Shown here piece after piece: positions 50,809 to 59,559 of a stretch of DNA of 64,000 nucleotides. Position 1 is the stretch's first letter. Each line of letters starts with the position of its first letter. Origin of the DNA: DATJPY01 sp035506135 (GTDB lineage: Bacteria; Myxococcota_A; UBA9160; PR03); the NCBI GenBank assembly GCA_035506135.1, contig DATJPY010000022.1, positions 43,878-107,877 of the forward strand, written 5' to 3'. The translations under genes were made by a program, and so were the position numbers. The notes beneath the pieces were generated by a model that saw nothing but the letters and a program-made list of their open reading frames with translations, was not told where the DNA came from and ran no database searches.

Positions 50809-51543
50809 GTGTCGCCGAGCTGGGCCACATTCTTGTTCGAAGCCGCGAACTTCCTTCTCCTTGCGGCGCTGCTCGGCTGGCTCTTCTTCCGGCCGGTGCG
50901 GGATGCGCTCGAGCGGCGTCGGGCTGCCCTGGAGACGGAGGAGCGTGAAGCGGCCGAGAAGCGCTCTGAGGCGGAGCGCACGTTGGCCGAGGCGACGGCG
51001 CGGCGCCGAGCGCTCGAGACCTCGCTCGCCGACCTGCGGGAGCGCGCTCTCCGTGAAGCGGAGGACGAGCGAGCGCGGTTGATCGCGGCGGCGCGGGAGC
51101 AGGCGCAACGAGAGCGCGAGACCTTCAAGGCGGAGCTGGTGGCCCTCCGGCTGGATCAGGCGCACGCGATCGCCCTGGACGCCGCAGCTGCCGCGCGCGA
51201 GATCGTCGTGGGCCTGCTCGAACGGATCGACGCGCCTGGACTGGAGGATGCGCTCCTCGCGACCGTGCGCCGCCAGATCACCGAGCTGGCTGCAGGCGGC
51301 CCGCTCGGCCCCCTGATCGTGGAGGCGGCGGCGGGGCTCGCTCCCGAAGCCCTCGCCGCCCTCGCCGACGCCGCGAAGGTTTCCGCCGCCGAGGTGACTC
51401 AGCGATTCGTCCCCAGCCTCGTAGCCGGGCTCCGCGTCCTGACGACGCGAGGTCTCGTCGATGCGTCTGCCGTCGGCCTCGCTGCCCAAGCCGAGCGCGC
51501 GCTCGTCATCGAGCTCGAGACGGAGGAATCGGAGCATGGCTGA
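50809..51543 (+). CDS. atpF: N-type ATPase subunit b (b-delta-like stator)
   Basis: 244 residues from GTG. One N-terminal helix (FLFEAANFLLLAALLGWLFF) is followed by a highly charged coiled coil (about 35-125) and a C-terminal alpha/beta part (about 140-240). N-type operons lack a separate delta gene and carry an elongated b subunit; this protein fits that. It overlaps the alpha-subunit gene by 8 bases. Confidence 0.88.
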   Translation: MSPSWATFLFEAANFLLLAALLGWLFFRPVRDALERRRAALETEEREAAEKRSEAERTLAEATARRRALETSLADLRERALREAEDERARLIAAAREQAQRERETFKAELVALRLDQAHAIALDAAAAAREIVVGLLERIDAPGLEDALLATVRRQITELAAGGPLGPLIVEAAAGLAPEALAALADAAKVSAAEVTQRFVPSLVAGLRVLTTRGLVDASAVGLAAQAERALVIELETEESEHG

Positions 51544-53044
51544 AGAGTCGGCCGCGAATCGGTTGGCTCGGGCCGCCCGCCGGATCGATCTCGATGCGGC
51601 GCTGCGACCCCGCGGCGTCGTCCGGAGCGCCGGGGACGGCGTGGCGTTCGTCGCGGGTCTGGAGCGCGTGGCCCACGAGGAACTCGTCTGCTTCGACTCC
51701 GGTGCGCTCGGCATCGCCTTCGACCTCCGCATCGACGGGACGGGGATCCTGCTCCTCTCCGGCGCCGAGCGGGTTCACGCCGGCGAGGGGGTCGTCGGAC
51801 TCGGACGGCTGCCCGAGCTGCCTGTAGGACCCGCCTCACTGGGTCGAGTCTTCGACCCGCTCGGATCCCCCCTCGACGATGCGGGACCGCTGCCGGAAGA
51901 ACCGCGGCTTCCGCTCTTCCGCGCGGCGCCGGAGCTGGCCGAACGAAAGGGCGTCGATCAGCCACTGTGGACCGGCGTCCTCGCGATCGACGCCGCGATC
52001 CCGATCGGGCGCGGACAACGCGAGCTCGTCGTGGGAGATCGCAACGTTGGCAAGACGGCGCTCGTCGAAGATGCGATCGTGGCGCAGAAGCGGGGGGACG
52101 TCTCCTGCGTGTATGTCCTCATCGGTCAGGCCCGATCGCGCGTCCTCGCTCTCCGCGAAACGCTGCTCCGCGCCGGGGCCCTGGAGAACACTGCGATCGT
52201 GGCGGCGGACGCGTCCATGCCCCCCGGAATGCGATATCTCGCACCGTATGCCGGAGCCTCGGTCGCAGAATGGTTCCGCGACCAGGGACGCGACGCGCTC
52301 GTCGTCTACGACGACCTGACGAAGCACGCCGATGCCTACCGCGAGCTGAGTCTGCTCCTCGGGCGTCCTCCCGGGCGGGAAGCGTTTCCGGGGGACGTCT
52401 TCTACATCCATGCGGAGCTGCTCGAACGCGCGGCGGCACGTGACGCAGCCGCGGGCGGGGGATCCGTCACGGCGCTCCCGATCGTCGAGACGACCGAGAG
52501 CGACATCGCCGCTTACATTCCCACGAATGCCATTTCCATCACCGACGGCCAGATCTACCTCGACACCGCCCGCTTCGCGCGCAACGAGCGTCCGGCCGTG
52601 GACATCGGGCGCAGCGTCTCGCGGATCGGAGGCGCTGCGCAACCCGTGCCGATGCGCCTCGCCGCACGCAACCTGCGCGTCCTCCACGCCCGCTTCGAGG
52701 AGCTCGAGTCCCTCTCGCGAGTCGGCCTCGAGCTCGAGGAGGGGGTCGAGCGCGAAATCGCGCGGGGCCGACTGCTGCGGGCGTTGCTCCGCCAGGGGCG
52801 GCTCTCGCCCCGCGGCATCGCCGAGCAGGTCGTGACGGTGCTGGCCGTGAGCTCCGGCTGGCTCGACGGGCTCGCGCCCGAGGACGCCCCCGCCTTCGTC
52901 GAGAGTCTCGCCGCCCGGAGCCGCTCCGAAGAGCGGGATCTGATGGAAAGTCTCGAGCGCGGAACGCTTCCCGACGACAGCTCGCTCGCCCCACTGCGGC
53001 GGCTCTGCGAGGGCATGCGCGGGATATCGGAGGCCCCGCCGTGA
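51536..53044 (+). CDS. atpA: N-type ATPase subunit alpha
   Basis: 502 residues from ATG. Walker A is GDRNVGKT (167-174; F-type usually GDRQTGKT). It has VYVLIGQARSRVLALRETL, YDDLTKHADAYRELSLLLGRPPGREAFPGD and an arginine-finger region SVSRIGGAAQ. The N-terminus is shorter than in the F-type. The gene overlaps the gamma-subunit gene by 4 bases. All features of a functional non-catalytic alpha subunit are present. Confidence 0.94.
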   Translation: MAEESAANRLARAARRIDLDAALRPRGVVRSAGDGVAFVAGLERVAHEELVCFDSGALGIAFDLRIDGTGILLLSGAERVHAGEGVVGLGRLPELPVGPASLGRVFDPLGSPLDDAGPLPEEPRLPLFRAAPELAERKGVDQPLWTGVLAIDAAIPIGRGQRELVVGDRNVGKTALVEDAIVAQKRGDVSCVYVLIGQARSRVLALRETLLRAGALENTAIVAADASMPPGMRYLAPYAGASVAEWFRDQGRDALVVYDDLTKHADAYRELSLLLGRPPGREAFPGDVFYIHAELLERAAARDAAAGGGSVTALPIVETTESDIAAYIPTNAISITDGQIYLDTARFARNERPAVDIGRSVSRIGGAAQPVPMRLAARNLRVLHARFEELESLSRVGLELEEGVEREIARGRLLRALLRQGRLSPRGIAEQVVTVLAVSSGWLDGLAPEDAPAFVESLAARSRSEERDLMESLERGTLPDDSSLAPLRRLCEGMRGISEAPP

Positions 53045-53892
53045 GCCGAGAGCGGATCCTGCAGCGGCGCCTCGGCACGCTGCGGACGCTCGAGCAGGCC
53101 GTGCGGGCGCTCCGCTCGCTCTCCGCGCAGCAATTCCGCAGCGCGCGCGGGCTGCTCCCCTCCGCACGCGCCTACCGCGAAGAGATCGCTTCGCTCCTCG
53201 GCGTCCTCGACCGGATGGAGCCCCCGTCCGAGGGGTCCGCGCGAGGACCGACGGCCATCGTGCTCGTGACCGCCGACTTCGGACTGGTCGGGGACTACAC
53301 GCCCCGCCTCGTGCGAGAGGCGCTGGACCTCCGCGCGGAACGCGGCGCCGGCCCGCTGGTCTGCCTGGGACGTCGCGCTCTCGCTCCCCTGGAGCGAGCC
53401 GCGGTCCGCCCCGACCGCGTCGACCCCGCACCGACGAGCGTGGCGGGGCTGGTGGAGCCGCTATTGCCGCTGGTCGAGCACCTCCTGGTTCTTCGCCGCG
53501 CGCGCGAGTTCGCCTCGCTGTGGCTGGTTGCGGCGCGGTTCGAGGGAGCCGGCCGCTTTCGACCAACCCGAGTCCCGGTGCTGCCCGTCGCGCCGCGACC
53601 CGAGACCCCCGTCCTTTCCGTGTCGCCGTACTCGGACGCGGCCCGCCTGCGAGCCGTCGTCGTCCGCGAGTACGTGTACGCGACGCTCTACGAGACGCTC
53701 GTGGACGCGCTCGCCGCGGAGCACGGCAAGCGCCTGGTGACGGCGGAATCGGCGCGTTCGTGGCTGGCCGAACGCATGGAGGCAACGCGGCGCATGGTCG
53801 CGGCGCTGCAGCGAGAGACATCGACGCAGGAGGTCGTGGAGATCGCGACCGGAGCGCGGGCGGCGCGTGCCGATCTAGGTGCGCGAATGTGA
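53041..53892 (+). CDS. atpG: N-type ATPase subunit gamma
   Basis: 283 residues from GTG (GTGA overlap). The N-terminal helix (RERILQRRLGTLRTLEQAVRAL) and C-terminal helix (LAERMEATRRMVAALQRETSTQEVVEI) form the central-stalk coiled coil, with a Rossmann-like middle (IVLVTADFGLVGDYTPRLV). It diverges from F-type gamma, as expected for N-type rotors. The next gene again starts inside its stop. Confidence 0.88.
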   Translation: MSRERILQRRLGTLRTLEQAVRALRSLSAQQFRSARGLLPSARAYREEIASLLGVLDRMEPPSEGSARGPTAIVLVTADFGLVGDYTPRLVREALDLRAERGAGPLVCLGRRALAPLERAAVRPDRVDPAPTSVAGLVEPLLPLVEHLLVLRRAREFASLWLVAARFEGAGRFRPTRVPVLPVAPRPETPVLSVSPYSDAARLRAVVVREYVYATLYETLVDALAAEHGKRLVTAESARSWLAERMEATRRMVAALQRETSTQEVVEIATGARAARADLGARM

Positions 53893-55277
53893 GTACGGTG
53901 AACGGGACGGTGGTCTCGGTGCGGGGAACGGTGCTCGAGGCGCGCTTCGAGGGACGCCCTCCGAGCATCGGCTCCGGCATCACGTGCCACAGCGCGAGCG
54001 GTCGAATCATCACCGGTGAGATCTACGGACACACCGATCCACAGAGCGCGCGTGCCATCGCGATCGAATCGACGCGTGGTCTCCGGCGCGGCGACCGAGT
54101 CGTCTCCGACGGAGCTCCTCTGCAGGTGCCGGTCGGACCGGAGCTCCTGGGACGAGTCATCGATCTTCACGGGAATCCACTCGACGGAGGGCCGTCGCTC
54201 GATCGATCGCGTTGCAGTCCGCTCCGCCGGCCCCCTCCGCCAGCGGCCGCACGCCGCGGGATGGGAGAGGTCTATGCCACCGGGATCAAGGTGGTCGACT
54301 TCTTCTGTCCCGTCCTTCGCGGCGGCCGTACGGCTGTGTTCGGAGGCGCGGGCGTCGGCAAGACGGTCGTCCTGACCGAGTTCATCCACAATGCGGTCGA
54401 TGGGCTCCGCGGCGTGGCCGTCTTCGCCGGCATCGGCGAGCGCTCGCGCGAAGGTCTGGAGCTGTGGCAGGAGCTGCGGCGGCGCGGCGCGCTGGACCGC
54501 TCGGTCCTCGTGTTCGGTCAGATGAAGGAGCCGCCGGGAGCACGCTTCCTGGTCGGACTCGCCGCGCTCAGCGTCGCGGAGTACTTCCGGGACTCCGCTG
54601 GAAGCGAGGTCCTCTTCGTGGTGGACAACGTCTACCGCCATGTCCAGGCCGGTATGGAGGTCTCGGGGCTCTTGGGGCGCATGCCCTCGCGCGTCGGCTA
54701 CCAGCCCACGCTGGCCGCGGATCTGGCCGAGCTGGAGGAGCGGATCACGGGCACCCATCATGGCGACATGATCTCCCTCCAGGCCGTGTACGTGCCGGCC
54801 GACGACTACTCCGATCCCGCGATCACCCACGCCTTCTGGTACCTCGACGGCGCGCTGATGCTCTCACGAGAGATCGCCGCGGAAGGCCTGTATCCGGCGG
54901 TCGACCCGCTCGTCTCGTGGTCCAAGGCCCTGGATCCAGAGGTGGTCGGACGGCGCCACAACCAGGTCGTGCAGGAGGCACGACGCATCCTGGGCCGCTA
55001 CCAGGAGCTCCGCGACATCATCTCGATGCTCGGCATGGAGGAGCTCTCCGGGGAGGATCGCCGACTCGTCGCCCGGGCGCGCAAGCTGCGGAGCTATCTG
55101 ACGCAGCCGTTGTTCGTCACCGAGGCCTTCACCGGTCGCCCCGGCCGGCGGGTTCCCGTGGAGCGGACCGTCGCCGACGTCGAATCCATTCTCGACGGTC
55201 GCTGCGATCGGTTCGACGAACGCAAGCTCTTCATGATCGGCACACTCGACGAGCTGGAAGAGGGCACGCGTGGCTGA
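53889..55277 (+). CDS. atpD: N-type ATPase subunit beta (catalytic)
   Basis: 462 residues from GTG overlapping the gamma stop. Walker A is GGAGVGKT (152-159). The catalytic Glu is in GIGERSREGLELW, Walker B is VLFVVDNVYRHVQAG, and GRMPSRVGYQPTLAADL follows. The early GHTDPQSARAIAIESTRGLRRGD strand set is of the N-type. Complete length. In canonical N-type operons beta is first; here it is fifth. Confidence 0.94.
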   Translation: MSTVNGTVVSVRGTVLEARFEGRPPSIGSGITCHSASGRIITGEIYGHTDPQSARAIAIESTRGLRRGDRVVSDGAPLQVPVGPELLGRVIDLHGNPLDGGPSLDRSRCSPLRRPPPPAAARRGMGEVYATGIKVVDFFCPVLRGGRTAVFGGAGVGKTVVLTEFIHNAVDGLRGVAVFAGIGERSREGLELWQELRRRGALDRSVLVFGQMKEPPGARFLVGLAALSVAEYFRDSAGSEVLFVVDNVYRHVQAGMEVSGLLGRMPSRVGYQPTLAADLAELEERITGTHHGDMISLQAVYVPADDYSDPAITHAFWYLDGALMLSREIAAEGLYPAVDPLVSWSKALDPEVVGRRHNQVVQEARRILGRYQELRDIISMLGMEELSGEDRRLVARARKLRSYLTQPLFVTEAFTGRPGRRVPVERTVADVESILDGRCDRFDERKLFMIGTLDELEEGTRG

Positions 55278-55695
55278 GGAGATGCTTCGCCTCGTGATCC
55301 GAACACCGCGCGAGGTCGCGTTGGACGTCGCCGTGCGCTCGCTGCGCGTGGCCTCGGACAGCGGGCAGGTCGGGCTGCACCCCGGATGCGAGCCGGCAGT
55401 GCTCGCCGTGGAGCCGGGCCTCGCTCTGGCCTGGACGCGGGAGGGCCTGCGCTTCGTCGCAACCGCAGGTGGCGTCCTGCGCTGCGACGGCCGCGTCGCA
55501 ACACTGCTCTCGCCCATCGCGGCGGCTGGTGACGAGGCGCAAAGCGTGCGGACTCGGCTCGAAGAGGGTCTCGCAGCCCCGGGCACTGCGGGGGATCTGC
55601 GCCGGGCCATCGAGCGGCTCGAGGCCGGCCTGCTCCGCGAGCTGCGCCACCCTCGCCGCCGGTCGAGCACTCTGCCGCCGGAGACCATGGGATGA
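55270..55695 (+). CDS. atpC: N-type ATPase subunit epsilon
   Basis: 141 residues from GTG overlapping the beta gene by 8 bases. The N-terminal beta-sandwich (LRLVIRTPREVALDVAVRSLRV, SGQVGLHPGCEPAVLAVEPG) is intact. The C-terminal helical hairpin is short and Arg-rich. This is the order beta-epsilon seen in both F- and N-type operons. Confidence 0.88.
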   Translation: MAEEMLRLVIRTPREVALDVAVRSLRVASDSGQVGLHPGCEPAVLAVEPGLALAWTREGLRFVATAGGVLRCDGRVATLLSPIAAAGDEAQSVRTRLEEGLAAPGTAGDLRRAIERLEAGLLRELRHPRRRSSTLPPETMG

Positions 55696-55985
55696 GCGGG
55701 GCCTCGCCCCCCAACGGGCGTCCCGATGCACGTCGCTCCCTGGAGCGCGACGTGAGCCGCTACGCGCGCCGCGAGCCCTCCGGGGCGACGTTTTGGCGTT
55801 CGCTCTCCCTGCTCGGCACGGTCGGCTGGTCGATCTCGATTCCCGCGGTGCTCGGAGCGTGGCTCGGACATCGCCTCGACGTCCGCTTCGAGACGGGAGT
55901 GCACTTCACCCTGATCCTGCTCACCCTGGGCGTAATCATCGGAAGCGTCGTGGTCTGGCGCGTGCTCCGCAGCCATCAGGAGTGA
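55692..55985 (+). CDS. atpQ: N-type ATPase accessory membrane protein AtpQ (AtpI/AtpZ-like)
   Basis: 97 residues with a basic N-terminal tail, then two helices (SLLGTVGWSISIPAVLGAWLGHRL and FTLILLTLGVIIGSVVVWRVL). The topology and the FWRSLSLLGTVGW motif match AtpQ of N-type operons, which belongs to the AtpI/AtpZ-like rotor-assembly group. It overlaps epsilon by 4 bases. The other N-type accessory gene, atpR, which usually follows, is not found. Confidence 0.8.
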   Translation: MSGASPPNGRPDARRSLERDVSRYARREPSGATFWRSLSLLGTVGWSISIPAVLGAWLGHRLDVRFETGVHFTLILLTLGVIIGSVVVWRVLRSHQE

Positions 55986-56659
55986 CGACGGGAATGCAGG
56001 TCTTCGGAGAGTCGGTCTGGCTTCATCTCGGCCCGGTCCCGCTCACGGGGACGATCCTCACCTCCTTCGTGATCACCGCGGTGCTGGTCTCCTCCGCGCT
56101 CGGCCTGCGTTGGTGCGTTCGCGAGCGGCCGCGCGGAACGCTCGCCGCTCTCGCCTTCCTCACCGTCGAGGAGCTGGACCGACTGGTGCGCGACGTCGCC
56201 GGACGATCCGAGCCGGGGCTCCTCACGCTGGCGGGGACACTCTTCCTCTTCATCGCCGCCTGCAACCTCTCCGGCCAGCTCCCGGGCGTGCGGCCGCCGA
56301 CGGCGAGCCTCGCCACCACCTCTGCCCTGGCCATCGTCGTGTTCTGCGCGGTGCCTGTTGCGGGCGTCCGTGCACGCGGAGTGCGCGACTATCTGATGAA
56401 CTACTTCCGCCCCAATCCTCTCCTCGCGCCTCTGCACATCATCTCGGAGCTCTCGCGCACCCTCGCCCTTTCCGTTCGGCTGTTCGGGAACATGATGTCG
56501 GGCCACCTCGTCGTCGCCCTGCTCGTGGCCCTCACGGGCTTCCTGGTGCCGATGCCGCTCATGGCTCTCGACGTCCTGATCGGTCTGCTGCAGGCCTACA
56601 TCTTCGCAGTGCTCGCCACGGTCTACGTCGGCGCGGCGATTCGCGTCGGAGAGACCTGA
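55982..56659 (+). CDS. atpB: N-type ATPase subunit a
   Basis: 225 residues from a GTG overlapping the AtpQ stop, or 221 from the ATG at 55994. Five or so helices are present. The essential arginine is in TLALSVRLFGNMMSGHLVVALL, and AGTLFLFIAACNLSGQLPGV and LLQAYIFAVLATVYVGAAI are the other conserved helices. Ion channel of the stator. Last gene of the operon, although a normally precedes c in N-type operons. Confidence 0.92.
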   Translation: MTTGMQVFGESVWLHLGPVPLTGTILTSFVITAVLVSSALGLRWCVRERPRGTLAALAFLTVEELDRLVRDVAGRSEPGLLTLAGTLFLFIAACNLSGQLPGVRPPTASLATTSALAIVVFCAVPVAGVRARGVRDYLMNYFRPNPLLAPLHIISELSRTLALSVRLFGNMMSGHLVVALLVALTGFLVPMPLMALDVLIGLLQAYIFAVLATVYVGAAIRVGET

Positions 56660-56729
56660 AGGCGAGAGGACCCCGCACAGGAGCGCGCTCGATCGGAGCC
56701 GACGAGCCAGAGGGGGATCGACATCGCCC

Positions 56730-58565
56730 ATGCTGAGCGTAGTTCGCCCGCCGGGCGACGAGGCTACGGTCCGCGCCGCGCCCGATACACCCGGATGTGC
56801 CTCGCACGCGAAGAAGTGGGTCCTCACCGCGACGATCCTCGGCTCGGGCATGGCCTTCCTCGAGGCCTCGGTGATCAACGTCGCACTGCCCGCGATCCAG
56901 ACCGCCCTCTCCGCGTCCGTGCCGCAGCTCCAGGGGATCGGCACGGCCTACACCGTCGCTCTCGCCGCGCTCGCACTGGCCGGCGGCGCTGCGGGCGATC
57001 GCTTCGGGAAGCGGCGCCTCTTCAGCTGGGGCGCCGTGGGCCTCGCGGCCGCATCGCTCGGATGTGGGCTCGCCGGCGATGCGGCGCAGCTCATCGCGTT
57101 CCGCGCGCTCCAGGGGCTCGCCGCCGCGCTGCTGGTGCCGAACAGCCTGTCGCTCCTGAGCGCATCGTTCCCCAAGGCCGAGCGCGGGCGCGCGATCGGC
57201 GCGTGGACGGGCGCGACTGCCTTCTTCGGAGCCGTCGGCCCCATCCTGGGAGGCTTCCTCGTCGACGTCGCGTCGTGGCGCGCCGCCTTCTTCCTGGTCG
57301 TCCCCCTGGCCCTCCTCACGGTGGCGGTCGCGAGATTTCGGGTCCCGGTGCCTCCGACCCTCCGGCGCGCGCCCCCCGTCGACTGGATCGGCGCAGCCCT
57401 CTCCGCGCTCGGCATCGGCGCAATGATCTCCGCCATCATCCTCTCGCCCGTTCGAGGCGCGGCGGCGCTCCCCCTCCTCGCGATCGGAGCGCTCGCGCTC
57501 GCGAGCTTCGGCTGGCTCGAGCGCCGAAATCCCGCTCCGATGGTTCCCCCGCGACTGCTGTTCTCCGGCTCGTTCCTCGGCGCGAACGCCCTCACGCTCC
57601 TGCTCTACTTCGCCGTGACGTCCGTCTTCTTCCTGCTCCCCTTCGATCTGATCCTGGTACAACACTATTCTGCGACTCGAACGGGAGCAGCCTTCCTCCC
57701 GTTCGCGGTCATCGTCGGCGTCTCGTCCCGCTGGGCGGGCGCCCTCGGCGACCGCTGGGGCGCGAAGCGGCTGCTCGCCCTCGGCTCGCTCGTCACCGCC
57801 GCAGGGCTCGCCCTGTTCGCGCTGCCGGGCATCGGCGGCTCGTATGGATCGACGTTCTTCCCGCCGATCGCAGGGGTCGGGCTCGGGATGGCGCTCAGCG
57901 CCACGCCGCTCGCGACCTTGGTCCTGGATGCCGTCGCTCCGTCCGAGGCGGGCATCGCCTCCGGCGTCAACAGCACCGTCGCGCGATTCGCGGCACTGCT
58001 CGGCGTCGCCGTCGTCGGCGGCCTCGCGCTGGCTCTCTTCACGCGGGCGATCGACCGGCAGGCAGAGCTCGCTGCGCTGCCGCCCTCGCTCCGCCAGGCG
58101 CTCCGCGGAGAGCGACGAGGCTTCGCCGACGTGAGCATTCCCGAATCCGTGCAGGGCCCCGATCGGACACGGCTCGAGGACCTCGTCGCGGGGGCGTTCG
58201 TGTCGAGCTTCCGCTCCGTCGCGGGCCTCGGCGCGGGCGTGGCGCTGGCCACCGCGCTCGCGACGGCGCTCGTCCGGACCGCGGGCGCGAGCCAGCGCGA
58301 GGAGCTGCCCGCGGTCTCGTGCACGCACCTGGCGCAGATCGCTCCGGTGACGGCGTCCTCGCGCGGATGCGAGGAGTGTCTGCGGCTCGGCGATCGCTGG
58401 GTGCATCTCCGGCTCTGCCTCTCCTGCGGACACGTGGGCTGCTGCGACTCGTCGAAGAACCGGCACGCGACGGCGCACTTCTGGTCGACGAGCCACCCGA
58501 TCGCGCGATCGTTCGAGCCGGGCGAGGACTGGCGCTGGTGCTACGTCGACGAGGTCGTCGTCTAG
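56730..58565 (+). CDS. MFS transporter (DHA2 type) fused to a UBP-type zinc finger
   Basis: 611 residues. Positions from about 30 to 515 form a multi-helix drug:H+ antiporter-2-like MFS domain: FLEASVINVALPAIQ, GDRFGKRRLF loop motif, RALQGLAAALLVPNSLSLL, GPILGGFLVD. Positions 531-611 form a complete zf-UBP domain: CTHL, GCEECLRLGDRWVHLRLC, SCGHVGCCDSSKNRHATAHF, HPIARSFEPGEDWRWCYVDE, with the Cys/His zinc ligands kept. Bacterial zf-UBP proteins are usually free-standing of about 90 residues. The reading frame is continuous, so the fusion looks real. The finger would lie in the cytoplasm if helix number is even. Cargo unknown. Confidence 0.9.
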   Translation: MLSVVRPPGDEATVRAAPDTPGCASHAKKWVLTATILGSGMAFLEASVINVALPAIQTALSASVPQLQGIGTAYTVALAALALAGGAAGDRFGKRRLFSWGAVGLAAASLGCGLAGDAAQLIAFRALQGLAAALLVPNSLSLLSASFPKAERGRAIGAWTGATAFFGAVGPILGGFLVDVASWRAAFFLVVPLALLTVAVARFRVPVPPTLRRAPPVDWIGAALSALGIGAMISAIILSPVRGAAALPLLAIGALALASFGWLERRNPAPMVPPRLLFSGSFLGANALTLLLYFAVTSVFFLLPFDLILVQHYSATRTGAAFLPFAVIVGVSSRWAGALGDRWGAKRLLALGSLVTAAGLALFALPGIGGSYGSTFFPPIAGVGLGMALSATPLATLVLDAVAPSEAGIASGVNSTVARFAALLGVAVVGGLALALFTRAIDRQAELAALPPSLRQALRGERRGFADVSIPESVQGPDRTRLEDLVAGAFVSSFRSVAGLGAGVALATALATALVRTAGASQREELPAVSCTHLAQIAPVTASSRGCEECLRLGDRWVHLRLCLSCGHVGCCDSSKNRHATAHFWSTSHPIARSFEPGEDWRWCYVDEVVV

Positions 58566-58691
58566 AGCGGGAGCTCGTAGCCGGGGCGGAACGGCCGCTT
58601 CGAGCCGAAATCGAGGAGACTGGATGGGTCGCAACTTGACCTTGCGGATCGGAAGGTGGAGCATGATCGGCGCGATTCAGGAGGGCCGATC

Positions 58692-59084
58692 ATGAGGAGA
58701 GCGCTTTCGCTTCTCTCTCTCCTGCTCTTGATCAACGTTCCCTGCTCCGCACAGAGCAACTGGACGCCGACGGTGGATAGCTTCGGAAGCTCTCGGTCCC
58801 AGTACCTCTCGCGGGACATGTGGGAGTGCCGCCAGCTCGCCGGTCAGACCTCGGGCTCGCGGGCCGGATCCGCCGTCGGCGGAGCCCTGCGCGGCGGAGC
58901 CGTTGGCGCCGCCGGCGGCGCGGCCATGGGCGCGGTCTTCGGCAACGCCGGCCGAGGAGCCGCGATCGGCGCCGCCGCGGGCGGCATCGGCCGCGGCGCC
59001 CAGCAGGCCAATGCATCCGAGGCGCAGTTCCGGCAGGCCTTCAGCAACTGCCTCCGGGCACGCGGCCACAACGTCCTCAACTGA
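58692..59084 (+). CDS. Secreted glycine-zipper protein
   Basis: 130 residues, AGGAGGG before the ATG. Signal peptide MRRALSLLSLLLLINVPCSA, with cleavage probably before QSN. Then DMWECRQLAGQTSG and a long Gly/Ala zipper (about 57-100, repeated GxxxG such as GAAGGAAMGAVFGNAGRGAA), ending AFSNCLRARGHNVL. Two cysteines flank the zipper. Such proteins associate with the outer membrane or form oligomers in it; function unknown. Likely cotranscribed with the next genes. Confidence 0.82.
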   Translation: MRRALSLLSLLLLINVPCSAQSNWTPTVDSFGSSRSQYLSRDMWECRQLAGQTSGSRAGSAVGGALRGGAVGAAGGAAMGAVFGNAGRGAAIGAAAGGIGRGAQQANASEAQFRQAFSNCLRARGHNVLN

Positions 59085-59118
59085 GCCTACCCATGCCGGC
59101 AGATCGAGGAGGCCTTCG

Positions 59119-59559
59119 ATGAACACCCGCTCGGCTCTCATCAAGGTGAGCGTGGCTCTCGCCGTGGCCCTCTTCGCGTGGGCTCCCGCAACGAGAGCCG
59201 ACGATGGACTTGCCAACACGCTCGAGAAGGTCTCGAAGGATCAGATCGCGGCGTTCAATCGCAAGGACGTGGCCGCGACGATGTCGTACGCGCACACCAA
59301 GTCGCCGACCTACGACGAGGGCCGCGACGAGATCACCGCCGCGTTCAAGGACTCGAACCCGCAGGCCGAGCTGGTCTCCTTCCAGTACATCGGACACGAC
59401 GACGAGTTCGCCCTGGCGCGCGTGAAGGTGAAGGTCACATCGCCCGGAACGGAAGGCTTCCAGCCCAACCTCGTCGACACCGTCACACTCTTCCATCAGG
59501 AAGGAGGGGTCTGGAAGGTCTGGGACATCTACCTGGTCGGCGGCGATCTGGTGAAGTGA
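59119..59559 (+). CDS. Secreted NTF2/SnoaL-like protein
   Basis: 146 residues with a signal peptide (MNTRSALIKVSVALAVALFA, cleavage near TRA-DD) and AGGAGG upstream. The mature part reads as an NTF2-like fold: ISKDQIAAFNRKDVAATMSYAHTKS-type helix, then strands ending in LFHQEGGVWKVWDIYLVGG. The family often binds small ligands in the periplasm. Its stop overlaps the acyltransferase start. Confidence 0.78.
   Translation: MNTRSALIKVSVALAVALFAWAPATRADDGLANTLEKVSKDQIAAFNRKDVAATMSYAHTKSPTYDEGRDEITAAFKDSNPQAELVSFQYIGHDDEFALARVKVKVTSPGTEGFQPNLVDTVTLFHQEGGVWKVWDIYLVGGDLVK

Noticed and set aside
56559..58664. A 701-residue minus-strand frame opposite the MFS/zf-UBP gene
   Set aside because: Repetitive Glu/Arg/Gly text with no recognisable fold; a mirror of the real gene.
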